From an uncultured Bacilli bacterium (GTDB taxonomy: Bacteria > Bacillota_I > Bacilli_A > RF39 > UBA660), in contig CANRQF010000009.1 of assembly GCA_947632715.1 (NCBI GenBank), positions 1 through 33,512 of the forward strand: DNA of 33,512 nt. The letters are read 5' to 3'. Numbering within the stretch: the first letter of the stretch is position 1; each line of letters starts with the position of its first letter. The position numbers and the translations under genes are program-made. The notes under the pieces were generated by a model, which made no database searches, was not told the origin of the DNA, and saw only the letters and a list, made by a program, of their open reading frames with translations. Below are positions 1-8,500 of this stretch, one piece after another.

Positions 1-327
1 GTTGTTATAAAAGATCGTAAACTAATGAGTCAAGATGGTATATTAATAACTATTTTAAATATTAATACTTTAACAAGGAAATTATTAATAAAACCAAATG
101 TAACAGCAAGAGGTTTTGTTCTAGTTAATGAAAATCAAGAACTTATGAATAAAATAGAAAGAAAAATTAGTGATATAGTTAATACATTCTTAAAAACATC
201 TTTATATAACTATACTGATTTAAAAAATCAAATAATTTTAGAATTATTACCATATATTAATGAATTAACCGGTAGAAGACCAATTATTTTACCAGTAATT
301 ATGGAAGTTAATAAGAAAGAAGATTAA
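1..327 (+). CDS. rnj: Ribonuclease J, C-terminal part (gene starts before window)
   Basis: RNase J is a 5'-3' exo/endoribonuclease of the metallo-beta-lactamase/beta-CASP family that acts in cytoplasmic mRNA decay and rRNA maturation. Only the last 108 residues are here. The ORF track starts at an internal Met, but the frame is open back to base 1 and reads VVIKDRKLMSQDG, a typical RNase J sequence just after the catalytic core. It is followed by the C-terminal domain, with 'ARGFV' near the middle and the closing 'RRPIILPVIMEV', which is highly characteristic of the family. The catalytic motifs lie off the left edge. The gene converges on tyrS with a shared terminator between them. Whether this is the J1 or J2 paralogue cannot be told from the tail. 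Confidence 0.9.
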   Translation, partial: VVIKDRKLMSQDGILITILNINTLTRKLLIKPNVTARGFVLVNENQELMNKIERKISDIVNTFLKTSLYNYTDLKNQIILELLPYINELTGRRPIILPVIMEVNKKED

Positions 328-356
328 CTTCTATTTTTTTTATAAAAAAATAGAAG
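328..356. terminator. Bidirectional terminator between rnj and tyrS
   Basis: A perfect 13-bp inverted repeat (CTTCTATTTTTTT / AAAAAAATAGAAG) with a 3-nt loop lies directly after the rnj stop and before the tyrS stop. The A and T tracts give a U-run in both directions, so it can serve both convergent genes. The stem is AT-rich and of moderate predicted strength. Confidence 0.65.
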
Positions 357-366
357 AACTACTCTT

Positions 367-1593
367 CTATTCATATATACCTAAATAATATTTTTTCTTA
401 CCCTTTCTTATTAAATACACTTTTTTATCAATTGCGTTATCTTTTGTTACTAAATAATTATTATCAGTTATTTTTTCATTATTTAAACTAATTGCATTTC
501 CACTTATAAGTTCTCTTGCTTCTCTCTTACTTGGACATATATTAGTATTAACAAGTAAATCTTCTAATGGTAAATTATCTGTTAAATTAACTTTTTCCAT
601 ATCTTTAAAGTTATTTAAAATATCATCACTAGATAATTTCATAATATCACTTGTAAATAAAGCTCTACTCATAATTTCAGCTTTTTCACTTTCTTCACTA
701 CCATGTAAGAAAGTAATTATTTCTTTAGCTAAAGTTTTTTGAGCTATTCTATTTTCTGGATGTTCCTTTTGTTCTTTTTCGATATTTTCTATTTCTTCTT
801 TAGATAAGAAAGTAAATATTTTTAAATAATCAATAACCATTTCATCATCAGTATTAATTAAATATTGATATAATTCATAACTACTAGTTTTATTTTTATC
901 AAGCCATAAAGCATTACCTTCACTCTTACCAAACTTTTTACCATCTTTTGTAGTTACTAAAGGCATTGTAAAAGCATAAGCATCTTTACCTAATTTTTTC
1001 TTAATTAAATCAACACCAGCCGTAATATTTCCCCATTGATCAGAACCTGCAACTTGAAGTGTACAATTTTTTGTTTCATATAAATGTAAGAAATCTAGAG
1101 CTTGTAAAATCATATAAGAAAATTCTGTATAAGTAATACCAGTATCTAATCTTCTTCTGATAATATCTTTATCAAGCATATAATTAACATTAAAATATTT
1201 ACCATAATCTCTTAAGAAATCCAATGTATTAATATCTTTAGTCCAATCATAGTTATTTACTACTTCAAAACCAAATAAATCTTTAACTTGTTTAGTAAGA
1301 GCAGCAATATTTTTTTCTACTTCTTCTATACTTTTCATTTCTCTTTCTGTTGTAGGTCTAGGATCCCCAATTCTACCTGTTGCTCCGCCAATTAAAAGAA
1401 TCGGATTATGACCTGCCTCTTTTAATCTTTTAGATATTAAGAAACTAGATAAATGGCCTAAATGCAAACTATCAGCAGTAGGATCTGTGCCAATATAAAA
1501 AGTCATACCACCTTTATTTAATTTTTCTTCTAATTCAGGACTTGTAATATCTTTAATAAGTCCACGCCATTTTAATTCATCAAATATTTTCAT
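367..1593 (-). CDS. tyrS: Tyrosyl-tRNA synthetase
   Basis: It charges tRNA-Tyr with tyrosine in the cytoplasm (class I aminoacyl-tRNA synthetase). The 408 residues match the usual bacterial length. Visible motifs are the HIGH-like 'LHLGH' after 'TADS' near residue 42, 'GGATGRIGDP', the tyrosine-pocket 'QVAGSDQWGN' near residue 180, and 'KFGKSEG', the KMSKS-loop variant. The C-terminal S4 RNA-binding domain is seen as 'CPSKREARELI'. The start has a GAAGGAG ribosome site about 7 bases upstream. Expression is probably controlled by tRNA-Tyr charging through the T-box leader just upstream, and the gene has its own promoter, separate from the operon behind it. Confidence 0.97.
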   Translation of the reverse strand: MKIFDELKWRGLIKDITSPELEEKLNKGGMTFYIGTDPTADSLHLGHLSSFLISKRLKEAGHNPILLIGGATGRIGDPRPTTEREMKSIEEVEKNIAALTKQVKDLFGFEVVNNYDWTKDINTLDFLRDYGKYFNVNYMLDKDIIRRRLDTGITYTEFSYMILQALDFLHLYETKNCTLQVAGSDQWGNITAGVDLIKKKLGKDAYAFTMPLVTTKDGKKFGKSEGNALWLDKNKTSSYELYQYLINTDDEMVIDYLKIFTFLSKEEIENIEKEQKEHPENRIAQKTLAKEIITFLHGSEESEKAEIMSRALFTSDIMKLSSDDILNNFKDMEKVNLTDNLPLEDLLVNTNICPSKREARELISGNAISLNNEKITDNNYLVTKDNAIDKKVYLIRKGKKKYYLGIYE

Positions 1594-1603
1594 ATAGTCT
1601 CCT

Positions 1604-1741
1604 TCTAATAAAAAAATTCATAAATCTGTAAGGACGAGTATAACCCGCGGTACCACCTTAATTTATGAATTATCATACACTTTATACTGATAACGGAGTA
1701 ACCGTTTTAGCTCCAGAGTTGTAAATTCCTTCATCGCTAAT
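1604..1741 (-). promoter_or_regulatory. T-box riboswitch leader of tyrS
   Basis: Read on the minus strand, the leader opens with GCGATGAAGGAAT (stem I base) and carries the T-box consensus AAGGTGGTACCGCGGG. The arm AATTCATAAAT pairs with ATTTATGAATT, which is followed by a run of seven T, giving the intrinsic terminator; AAGG/CCTT extends the stem across the T-box. This is a transcriptional T-box, where uncharged tRNA favours antitermination. A UAC (Tyr) triplet sits in 'ATTTACAACTC' soon after the stem I base and is a plausible specifier, which fits the downstream gene. The leader is short, about 140 nt. Confidence 0.88.
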
Positions 1742-1748
1742 TAACTAA

Positions 1749-1776
1749 ATTATATCAAATAATAAATATTTCGCAA
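1749..1776 (-). promoter_or_regulatory. tyrS promoter
   Basis: On the minus strand TTGCGA (-35, 1771-1776), a 16-bp spacer and TATAAT (-10, 1749-1754) place the transcription start near 1742, exactly at the predicted 5' end of the T-box leader. The -35 box directly abuts the stop codon of the upstream gene. Confidence 0.75.
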
Positions 1777-2079
1777 CTATTTTTTTAATATTCTTTGTTT
1801 ATTATCTTCTAATACTAGTAATTCATTTTGATATGCATTTACTAAATCTTCCATAGTGATTTCATCTTTTAAAGTTGCTGTTTCTAAAGTTATATAAGCA
1901 AAATTATAGTGAAAAAAGAAATTAACTAAATATAATTTAATCTCATCATCATCTAAAGGTAAATTAATAACTTTTCTACTACTTAGTATTGCTTCATAAC
2001 AAGTTTCATGAATAAAATTATAAAAATCTTCACTCTCTATATAATCTTCAATTTTTACATTATTACTACTATCTGCCAT
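1777..2079 (-). CDS. Hypothetical protein, 100 aa, last gene of the yebC operon
   Basis: I do not recognise this protein. It is small, acidic and soluble-looking, rich in Asp, Glu, Asn and aromatic residues, with no signal peptide, no membrane segment and no cysteine pair or metal motif. It looks mainly helical. The start is well supported by a GGGAGGG site about 7 bases upstream. It lies 26 bases after yebC on the same strand and is probably the last gene of the ZIP-SDR-patatin-yebC operon. No terminator was recognised between it and the tyrS promoter, so read-through into tyrS is possible. Confidence 0.7.
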   Translation of the reverse strand: MADSSNNVKIEDYIESEDFYNFIHETCYEAILSSRKVINLPLDDDEIKLYLVNFFFHYNFAYITLETATLKDEITMEDLVNAYQNELLVLEDNKQRILKK

Positions 2080-2105
2080 TATCTAAACCCTCCCTACAAA
2101 TATAA

Positions 2106-2828
2106 CTATAACTCTATATCAACATTATGATATATTTCTGTTACATCATCAATTGCATCTAACATATTATATAATTTTTTAAATGTTTCACTATCTTCAT
2201 CATTTAAAGTAATTTTATCTTTAGCAAACATACCAACTTGATCAATTTCATAATCAACATCTGGTATTAACTTTTCCACAACATCTTTAACTTTATCATG
2301 ATCATTTGGATGCATTGTAATAGTTACTTCACCATCTTCAACTTCAAAATCAATAATATCAATACCAGCATTTAATAATTCTTCAAATAAAACATCACTA
2401 TTTGGACATTTAAAAGTAAGGACACCAATATAGTCATAATTGTATGATACTGAATTAGTAACGCCTAAACTTTTATTTACTTTATTAAATGCTGCTCTCA
2501 CTTCACCAACCGTACGATTAACATTATCAGTTAAACATTTAATAATTAAGGTTGATGCTCCCGGACCAAATCCTTCATAAGTTACATCTTGATAATCTTC
2601 ACCACCAACACCTTTAGCTTTATCTATTGCTCTATTAATAATATCACTAGGTACTTGTTGTTTCTTAGCTTTTTCAATAATTCTTTTTAAACTAATATTG
2701 GCATCTGGATCCGGTATCCCCTTCTTTGCAGCTAAATAGATTTCTTTAGCAAAAGTTGTATATATTTTGCCTCTAGCTGCTCCTGTCTTTTGAATACTAT
2801 ATTTTCTTACTTCATATGCTCTTCCCAT
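2106..2828 (-). CDS. yebC: YebC/PmpR-family protein
   Basis: It belongs to the YebC/TACO1 family, cytoplasmic proteins described as transcriptional regulators and, in bacteria and mitochondria, as translation factors that help ribosomes through proline-rich stretches. The 240 residues match the family. The N-terminus is diverged from the common GHSKW form, but 'RGKIYTTFAKEI', 'IERAK'-like 'IIEKAKKQQVP', 'RAIDKAKG', 'YEGFGPG' and 'TDNVNRTVGEVR' are all present in order, followed by the two alpha/beta domains. It is 8 bases downstream of the patatin gene, so translation is likely coupled. Family assignment is firm; which of the proposed roles applies here cannot be seen. Confidence 0.93.
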   Translation of the reverse strand: MGRAYEVRKYSIQKTGAARGKIYTTFAKEIYLAAKKGIPDPDANISLKRIIEKAKKQQVPSDIINRAIDKAKGVGGEDYQDVTYEGFGPGASTLIIKCLTDNVNRTVGEVRAAFNKVNKSLGVTNSVSYNYDYIGVLTFKCPNSDVLFEELLNAGIDIIDFEVEDGEVTITMHPNDHDKVKDVVEKLIPDVDYEIDQVGMFAKDKITLNDEDSETFKKLYNMLDAIDDVTEIYHNVDIEL

Positions 2829-2836
2829 AAATCCTC

Positions 2837-3880
2837 CTATAACAATCTTAATTTTCTCACAAATTCATAAACAAAATGTTTATTTTTTGTATTCTTTCTA
2901 ACATATTTTATGACTTTTAAAGTTTTATAGACATTAAAATAAGTTTTTCTTTCTTTTAACATCACATATTCTAATGCTTTTATAACTACTTCTCTATTAT
3001 CTTTAGCATTAAAATATCTTTTAACTTTTTTTATTAATTCGTCATCAATGCCTCTCAAAAGAGTATTATACAACAAATTACTATATTTTTTAAAGATAAA
3101 ATTATATCCATCATAATTTTTTAATACTTTTAATGTATCATAATATCCTAATTTAATATTTTCATTAATTTGATCTTTATTAACATTTAATGTACTTCCT
3201 AAAAATCTTGATGGTGTTATTCTTACTACTCTAGTTTTATCTTTTATTTTTTGTTTTAAACCAAAACCTTGAATTTCAATACTATAAACTTTATCATATC
3301 CTTTATCAAGTAACATATTAACTGGATTAGTATCATAAAAACCACCATCTATATAATAATCATCATCAATTAATTTAGTCCTTTTAAATACAGGTAAATT
3401 ACAACTAGCAAGTATATATTCCGCTAATTTTCCTTCTTTCATATCTTTTTTAAATAAATATAATGGTTTATAATCTTTAGCTCTAACGGTAACAAGTCCA
3501 TAATCTATTTTACTTTTTCTTAATTTTTTTTCATTAAGTATATTATTTAATACTTCTTTCAAATTATTTAAATCTATACCTTTATTTTTAACTATTAAAC
3601 TCATTTGTTCAATACCATAAACGAATTCTTTAAATTTTTGATTAGTATTAACACTGTTAACATATTCTTTTGTAAAATTAAGTAATTTACCTACATCAGC
3701 ATTTTTCCAAAATTCATATAATTTTTCTTCTTCATGACTAGCAATTAAAGCAGCATTAAAAGAACCAATTGAAGTTCCAACTACCCCATCTACTTTAATA
3801 CCACAACTTTTAAAAGCTAAATAACTACCAATTTGATAAGAGCCTTTTACTCCGCCTCCACCAAAAGCTAGACCTATCAT
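2837..3880 (-). CDS. Patatin-like phospholipase
   Basis: This is a predicted serine lipid acyl hydrolase acting on membrane or storage lipids. The fold signature is complete: the glycine-rich oxyanion segment 'GGGGVKGSYQIG' at residues 7-18, the nucleophile elbow G-T-S-I-G with Ser37, and the catalytic Asp in 'YIDGGFYDTNPV' near residue 178. There is no signal peptide, so it is cytoplasmic or peripheral. The basic C-terminal third (rich in Lys, Arg and Tyr) has no clear assignment. At 347 residues it is slightly longer than the minimal RssA-type proteins. It sits in a close operon with the SDR gene (9-base gap) and yebC (8-base gap). The substrate is unknown. Confidence 0.88.
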   Translation of the reverse strand: MIGLAFGGGGVKGSYQIGSYLAFKSCGIKVDGVVGTSIGSFNAALIASHEEEKLYEFWKNADVGKLLNFTKEYVNSVNTNQKFKEFVYGIEQMSLIVKNKGIDLNNLKEVLNNILNEKKLRKSKIDYGLVTVRAKDYKPLYLFKKDMKEGKLAEYILASCNLPVFKRTKLIDDDYYIDGGFYDTNPVNMLLDKGYDKVYSIEIQGFGLKQKIKDKTRVVRITPSRFLGSTLNVNKDQINENIKLGYYDTLKVLKNYDGYNFIFKKYSNLLYNTLLRGIDDELIKKVKRYFNAKDNREVVIKALEYVMLKERKTYFNVYKTLKVIKYVRKNTKNKHFVYEFVRKLRLL

Positions 3881-3889
3881 ATAACCACC

Positions 3890-4816
3890 TTATTTCTTAT
3901 TCTTAATAAATATTATTGGTTTAGCTAATAATTTTTGAACCACTCTTTTTTTACCACTATTTTTAAGTCTTTTATTATAATTATATAAAGTATCAAAACG
4001 ATAATGAATAATATTATCTAATTCATCACTATCCAATAATATAGGACTATTATAATTTTTTTCTAAAAAAATCTTTGATAAAATATATTTAAAACTTATT
4101 CCAAAATTAGATAATATATCCACTAATAATTCATTATATATAATTCTACCTTCACTACCTAAGCCGACATTAAATGTTTTTTTATTTAATTTTTCTTTAA
4201 AATCTAACGCTTTTACAAAAGCATAGGCTACATCTTTTGTAGTAGATACTTCTATTTCACTTGAATTTTTAACATTATATATAAAATTATCTTTTCTTAA
4301 ATTACTTAATATTAATGGTATTCTAAAAATGATATAATTTTTTAATTTCTTTTTAATTAATAATTCTGTATTATATTTATTTAAACTAAAATTAGTTAAA
4401 TTATCTTTATCTATTTCTTCATTAACTTTAGCTTCATTATTACTATATAAAGATGTTGTAGATGAATATAATAAATAACAATTCTTATTATAATAATTAA
4501 TCGCTTTTATTATATTCTCGGTACCACTGTAATCTACTATTTTACCAATTTTACTACTTAATTCTCCAAAAGGAGGAAGTACACTAGCTAAATGAATGAT
4601 ATAATCATGATCTCTTACTAATGCTTCAATTAAAACTCTATCATTCACATCACCATAAATAATATTGATTCTTTTTTTATATTTCTTTAATCGCAAATAA
4701 GTTCTTCTATTTTTTAAGTCTAAAGCAGTTATCTCATATTTACCTTCACTTAATAAATATCTGATTACTTCTAACCCTACACTACCAGCTGCTCCAGTTA
4801 CTAAAACCTTTTTCAA
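3890..4816 (-). CDS. NAD(P)-dependent epimerase/dehydratase (extended SDR), altered active site
   Basis: A Rossmann-fold oxidoreductase of the extended short-chain dehydrogenase/reductase family, probably acting on a nucleotide sugar or related substrate. Residues 6-17 give the nucleotide-binding 'VTGAAGSVGLEV' (GxxGxxG), followed by 'YGDVND' and 'HLAS', and 'YSSTTSLY' holds the catalytic Ser/Thr region. The canonical YxxxK appears as F-S-L-N-K at residues 143-147, so the catalytic tyrosine seems replaced by phenylalanine. It may therefore be a binding or regulatory SDR-like protein or have altered chemistry. The C-terminus is very basic. It is packed between the ZIP transporter and the patatin gene in one operon. 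Confidence 0.8.
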   Translation of the reverse strand: MKKVLVTGAAGSVGLEVIRYLLSEGKYEITALDLKNRRTYLRLKKYKKRINIIYGDVNDRVLIEALVRDHDYIIHLASVLPPFGELSSKIGKIVDYSGTENIIKAINYYNKNCYLLYSSTTSLYSNNEAKVNEEIDKDNLTNFSLNKYNTELLIKKKLKNYIIFRIPLILSNLRKDNFIYNVKNSSEIEVSTTKDVAYAFVKALDFKEKLNKKTFNVGLGSEGRIIYNELLVDILSNFGISFKYILSKIFLEKNYNSPILLDSDELDNIIHYRFDTLYNYNKRLKNSGKKRVVQKLLAKPIIFIKNKK

Positions 4817-4826
4817 AATATATCAC

Positions 4827-5534
4827 CTACAATAAATTAGTAATAATGATAATTACTACACCTAATATTATACCATAGATAGTTTCTTTTTGCTTTAAAC
4901 TATCCTTAATTTCATTAAATAATTCAAATGCAAGTATATAAATTAACATACCAAATGTCAATGATAACAATATTCCTGAAATATTATCATTAATATTTCC
5001 TATTAAAACATTAATAGTAGCACCAACTAAAGCACTAATACATAAAATAAATATTAAAAAATAACTCTTTTTATTATTTTCCATTTGACTTCCTATTTGA
5101 AAACCTAGAGGAATATTATGTAAAGAAATACTTAACATCATTAATATACCTGCTCTTAAACTGGTTAATGTGACGTTATATAATGTAAATCCTTCAATTA
5201 AATTATGAATAGCTAAAGCCAAAATAGTTATTACCCCTATATGATTTAAATGATGTGTATGTTCTCTATGATTATGTTCATGATGATATGGAATAAGCTT
5301 ATCCAAAAGAATAAATAGAAATATACCAATGAAAATAGGAATTATTAAATAGATATTATTATATTCCATAATTTCTGGTAATAAATCAAAGATTAATAAA
5401 CCTATCATAACGACAAAGGCTAAAGCCATAGCAAACATATTCATTTTATCTTTATGATTAGTCTTTTTTAAGATTAAAATACCTATCAAAAAAAATAAGC
5501 CAACAAATAATGATAATATTAGTCCCCAAAACAT
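4827..5534 (-). CDS. ZIP-family divalent metal transporter
   Basis: A membrane importer, most likely for zinc or another divalent cation. The 235 residues hold about seven or eight hydrophobic helices. Between the third and fourth lies a histidine-rich loop ('HHEHNHREHTHHLNH') typical of ZIP proteins. The metal-site helices are visible as 'LAIHNLIEGF' and 'ISLHNIPLGF', matching the conserved HNxxEG and HNxPxG signatures of TM4 and TM5. The second carries Leu where many bacterial ZIPs (ZupT) have Glu, so the binuclear site may be incomplete. The start has a GGTGAT site upstream. It is the first gene of the minus-strand operon ending near 1777. I see no convincing separate promoter in the short gap behind it, so read-through from the giant gene is possible. 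Confidence 0.88.
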   Translation of the reverse strand: MFWGLILSLFVGLFFLIGILILKKTNHKDKMNMFAMALAFVVMIGLLIFDLLPEIMEYNNIYLIIPIFIGIFLFILLDKLIPYHHEHNHREHTHHLNHIGVITILALAIHNLIEGFTLYNVTLTSLRAGILMMLSISLHNIPLGFQIGSQMENNKKSYFLIFILCISALVGATINVLIGNINDNISGILLSLTFGMLIYILAFELFNEIKDSLKQKETIYGIILGVVIIIITNLL

Positions 5535-5570
5535 AAAATCACCAAAATAATTTTATCAAAAAAAGGGAAT

Positions 5571-5598
5571 AAAAAAAAGGATAATTTTGCAATTATCC
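5571..5598 (-). terminator. Terminator of the giant repeat-protein gene
   Basis: On the minus strand GGATAATT-GCAA-AATTATCC is a perfect 8-bp stem with a 4-nt loop, followed by eight T. It starts at the stop codon of the giant gene and separates it from the ZIP operon. Confidence 0.85.
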
Positions 5599-8500
5599 TA
5601 TTGTTTATAACAATTATCTACTCTAAATGTTAAGTAGCCACTTGCAGACTTATCAATATTTTCAGATTGATCATAGTCTCGATAGTTTCTAAATACTAAT
5701 TGTACATCATAATTATGAATAGTAGAACTTCCACTTCCTGCTCTATTATTAATAGTAATTGTTCCTAATAAGTTTTCACCTTTCTTAAGTTTAACTAAAT
5801 CAGTATCAATATTAGCAACTTGTACACCATCACTAGTTTCACCATGAATTTTTAAAACTAATTGATTATCAACATTACGATTAGTAAAGCTATTCTCATC
5901 AACATAATAGATGATATTATATGTACAAACTGTTATTCCAGAGCTTGAAGCTAAAGATACTCTTGCATCTTCTAAATTGCTTCCTATCTCAATATATTGA
6001 TTATTACCTACAGCATGAGGTGACATTTTATTAGCATCAATATGTAAATTAATTGGGCCTGAATTTTCCATTGTAACTAGAGCATCAACATCTGTATCAT
6101 ATTTGCTATCTTCACATTTACGATCGCAAACGCCATCGCCATCATCGTCACAATTTTCATCACATTTATCGTCACCATTGTAATCACAGTTACGATCACA
6201 TTCTTTATCGCCTGGAATTCCACCTAAGGAACCATCATCACAATTTCGATCACAAACTTTATCACTTGGAAGACCACCATTTGAACCATCATCACAGTTA
6301 TAGTCACAGATATGGTCACCCTTTTTACCACCATGAGAACCATCATCACAGTTACGGTCACAAACATTATCACCTGTTTTACCACCTAAGGAGCCATCAT
6401 CACAGTTATGATCACAGATACCATCACCTGGAATTCCGTTATTATCGCCATTATCACAGTTACGATCACAGACTCTATCACTTGGAGTATTACCAAATGA
6501 ACCATCATCACAATTGCGGTCACAAATTTTATCATTTGGTTTACCATCAAATGAACCATCATCACAATTTCGATCACAAATATCGTCACCAGGTACACCA
6601 CCGAATTCACCATGATCACAGTTGCGGTCACATATTCCATCACCAGCTACTCCACCAAATGAACCATCATCACAATTTTTATCACAAATACCATCATCTG
6701 GAGTACCACCGAATGATCCATCATCACAATTTAATGTACATACTTGATTTTCACAATCATGGTCGCAAACTCCATCACCGGCTTTACCAGGTTTACCATC
6801 ATCACAATTTTTATCACAAATACCATCATTATTAGTATCACAATTGCGGTCACATACTTCGTCATCTTTTGTTCCGCCGAATGATCCATCATCACAGTTG
6901 CGATCACAAACTTTATCGCTTGGAATACCACCGAATGATCCATCATCGCAATCTTTATCGCAAACATGGTCACCTTTTGTTCCACCAAATGAGCCATCAT
7001 CACAGTTACGATCACAAATTCCATCACCTGGAGTACCACCAATTGAACCATCGTCACAATTATGGTCACAAATCTTATCACCGGCTATTCCGTTATTACT
7101 TCCATCATCACAATTTCGATCACAGATGCCATCATTAGGTCTATTTCCAAATGAACCATCATCACAATTTCGATCACATTTGCCATCACCTTTTGTTCCA
7201 CCGAATGAACCATCATCACAATTGCGGTCGCAAATCTTATCACCTGGAATACCACCAAATGTACCATCATCACAATTGGTATCACATTTGCCATCGCCTT
7301 TTGTTCCGCCATTTTTACCATCATCGCAGTTACGGTCACAAACTAGGTCACCAGCAGCTCCACCATTTGAACCATCATCACAATTATGGTCACAAACTTT
7401 ATCGCCAGCTACACCATTATTATTTCCTGTATCACAGTTACGATCACATATACCATCATTAGGTTTACCATCAAATGAACCATCGTCGCAGTTACGGTCA
7501 CATTTACCATCACCAGCTTTGCCACCATTTGAACCATCGTCACAATTACGGTCACAAACTTTATCACTAGGTATACCATTAAATTTACCATCATCACAAT
7601 TAGAATCACATTTATGATCACCTTTTTGACCACCATTTGTTCCGTCATCACAGTTGCGGTCACACTTACCATCATTTATTTTACCATTATTAGTTCCATC
7701 ATCACAATTATGATCACAAATACCATCATTAGCTAAACCTTTGTTATCGCCATTATCACAGTTACGATCACATTTGTCATCACCAGCAGTATTACCAAAT
7801 GAACCATCATCACAGTTACGGTCACACTTGCCATCGCCTGGCTTACCACCGTATGAGCCATCATCACAGTTCTTATCGCATTTACCATCGCCTGGAGTAC
7901 CACCGAATTCACCATGGTCACAATTACGATCACATTTGCCATCGCCTTCAACTCCACCAAATGATCCATCGTCACAGTTACGATCACAAGTACCATCATT
8001 AGGTTTACCACCGTTTGAACCATCGTCACAATTTAGATTACAAACATCTTTATCGCAATTTTTATCACAGATACCATCATCTGGCTCACCACCATTTGAA
8101 CCATCGTCACAGTTACGATCACATTTGCCATCATCTGGATTACCACCATGGGAACCATCGTCACAATTTCGATCACATTTATTATCGCCAGCGTCTCCAC
8201 CAAATGAGCCATCATCACAATCGGAATCGCATTTACCATCGCCGGCATCGCCACCGTTTGAGCCATCATCACAGTTTCGATCGCACTTACCATCATCTGG
8301 AGTTCCATTTAGTGTTCCATCATCACAGTTACGGTCGCATTTACCATCACCTGGATCACCGCCATTAGTTCCATCATCACAATTACGATCACATTTACCA
8401 TCACCGGCATCACCACCGAATGAACCATCATCGCAATTTGTTGTACATTTTCCGCTTGGGTTAGTACAATTGCGGTCACATACTCCATCACCAGGTTTAC

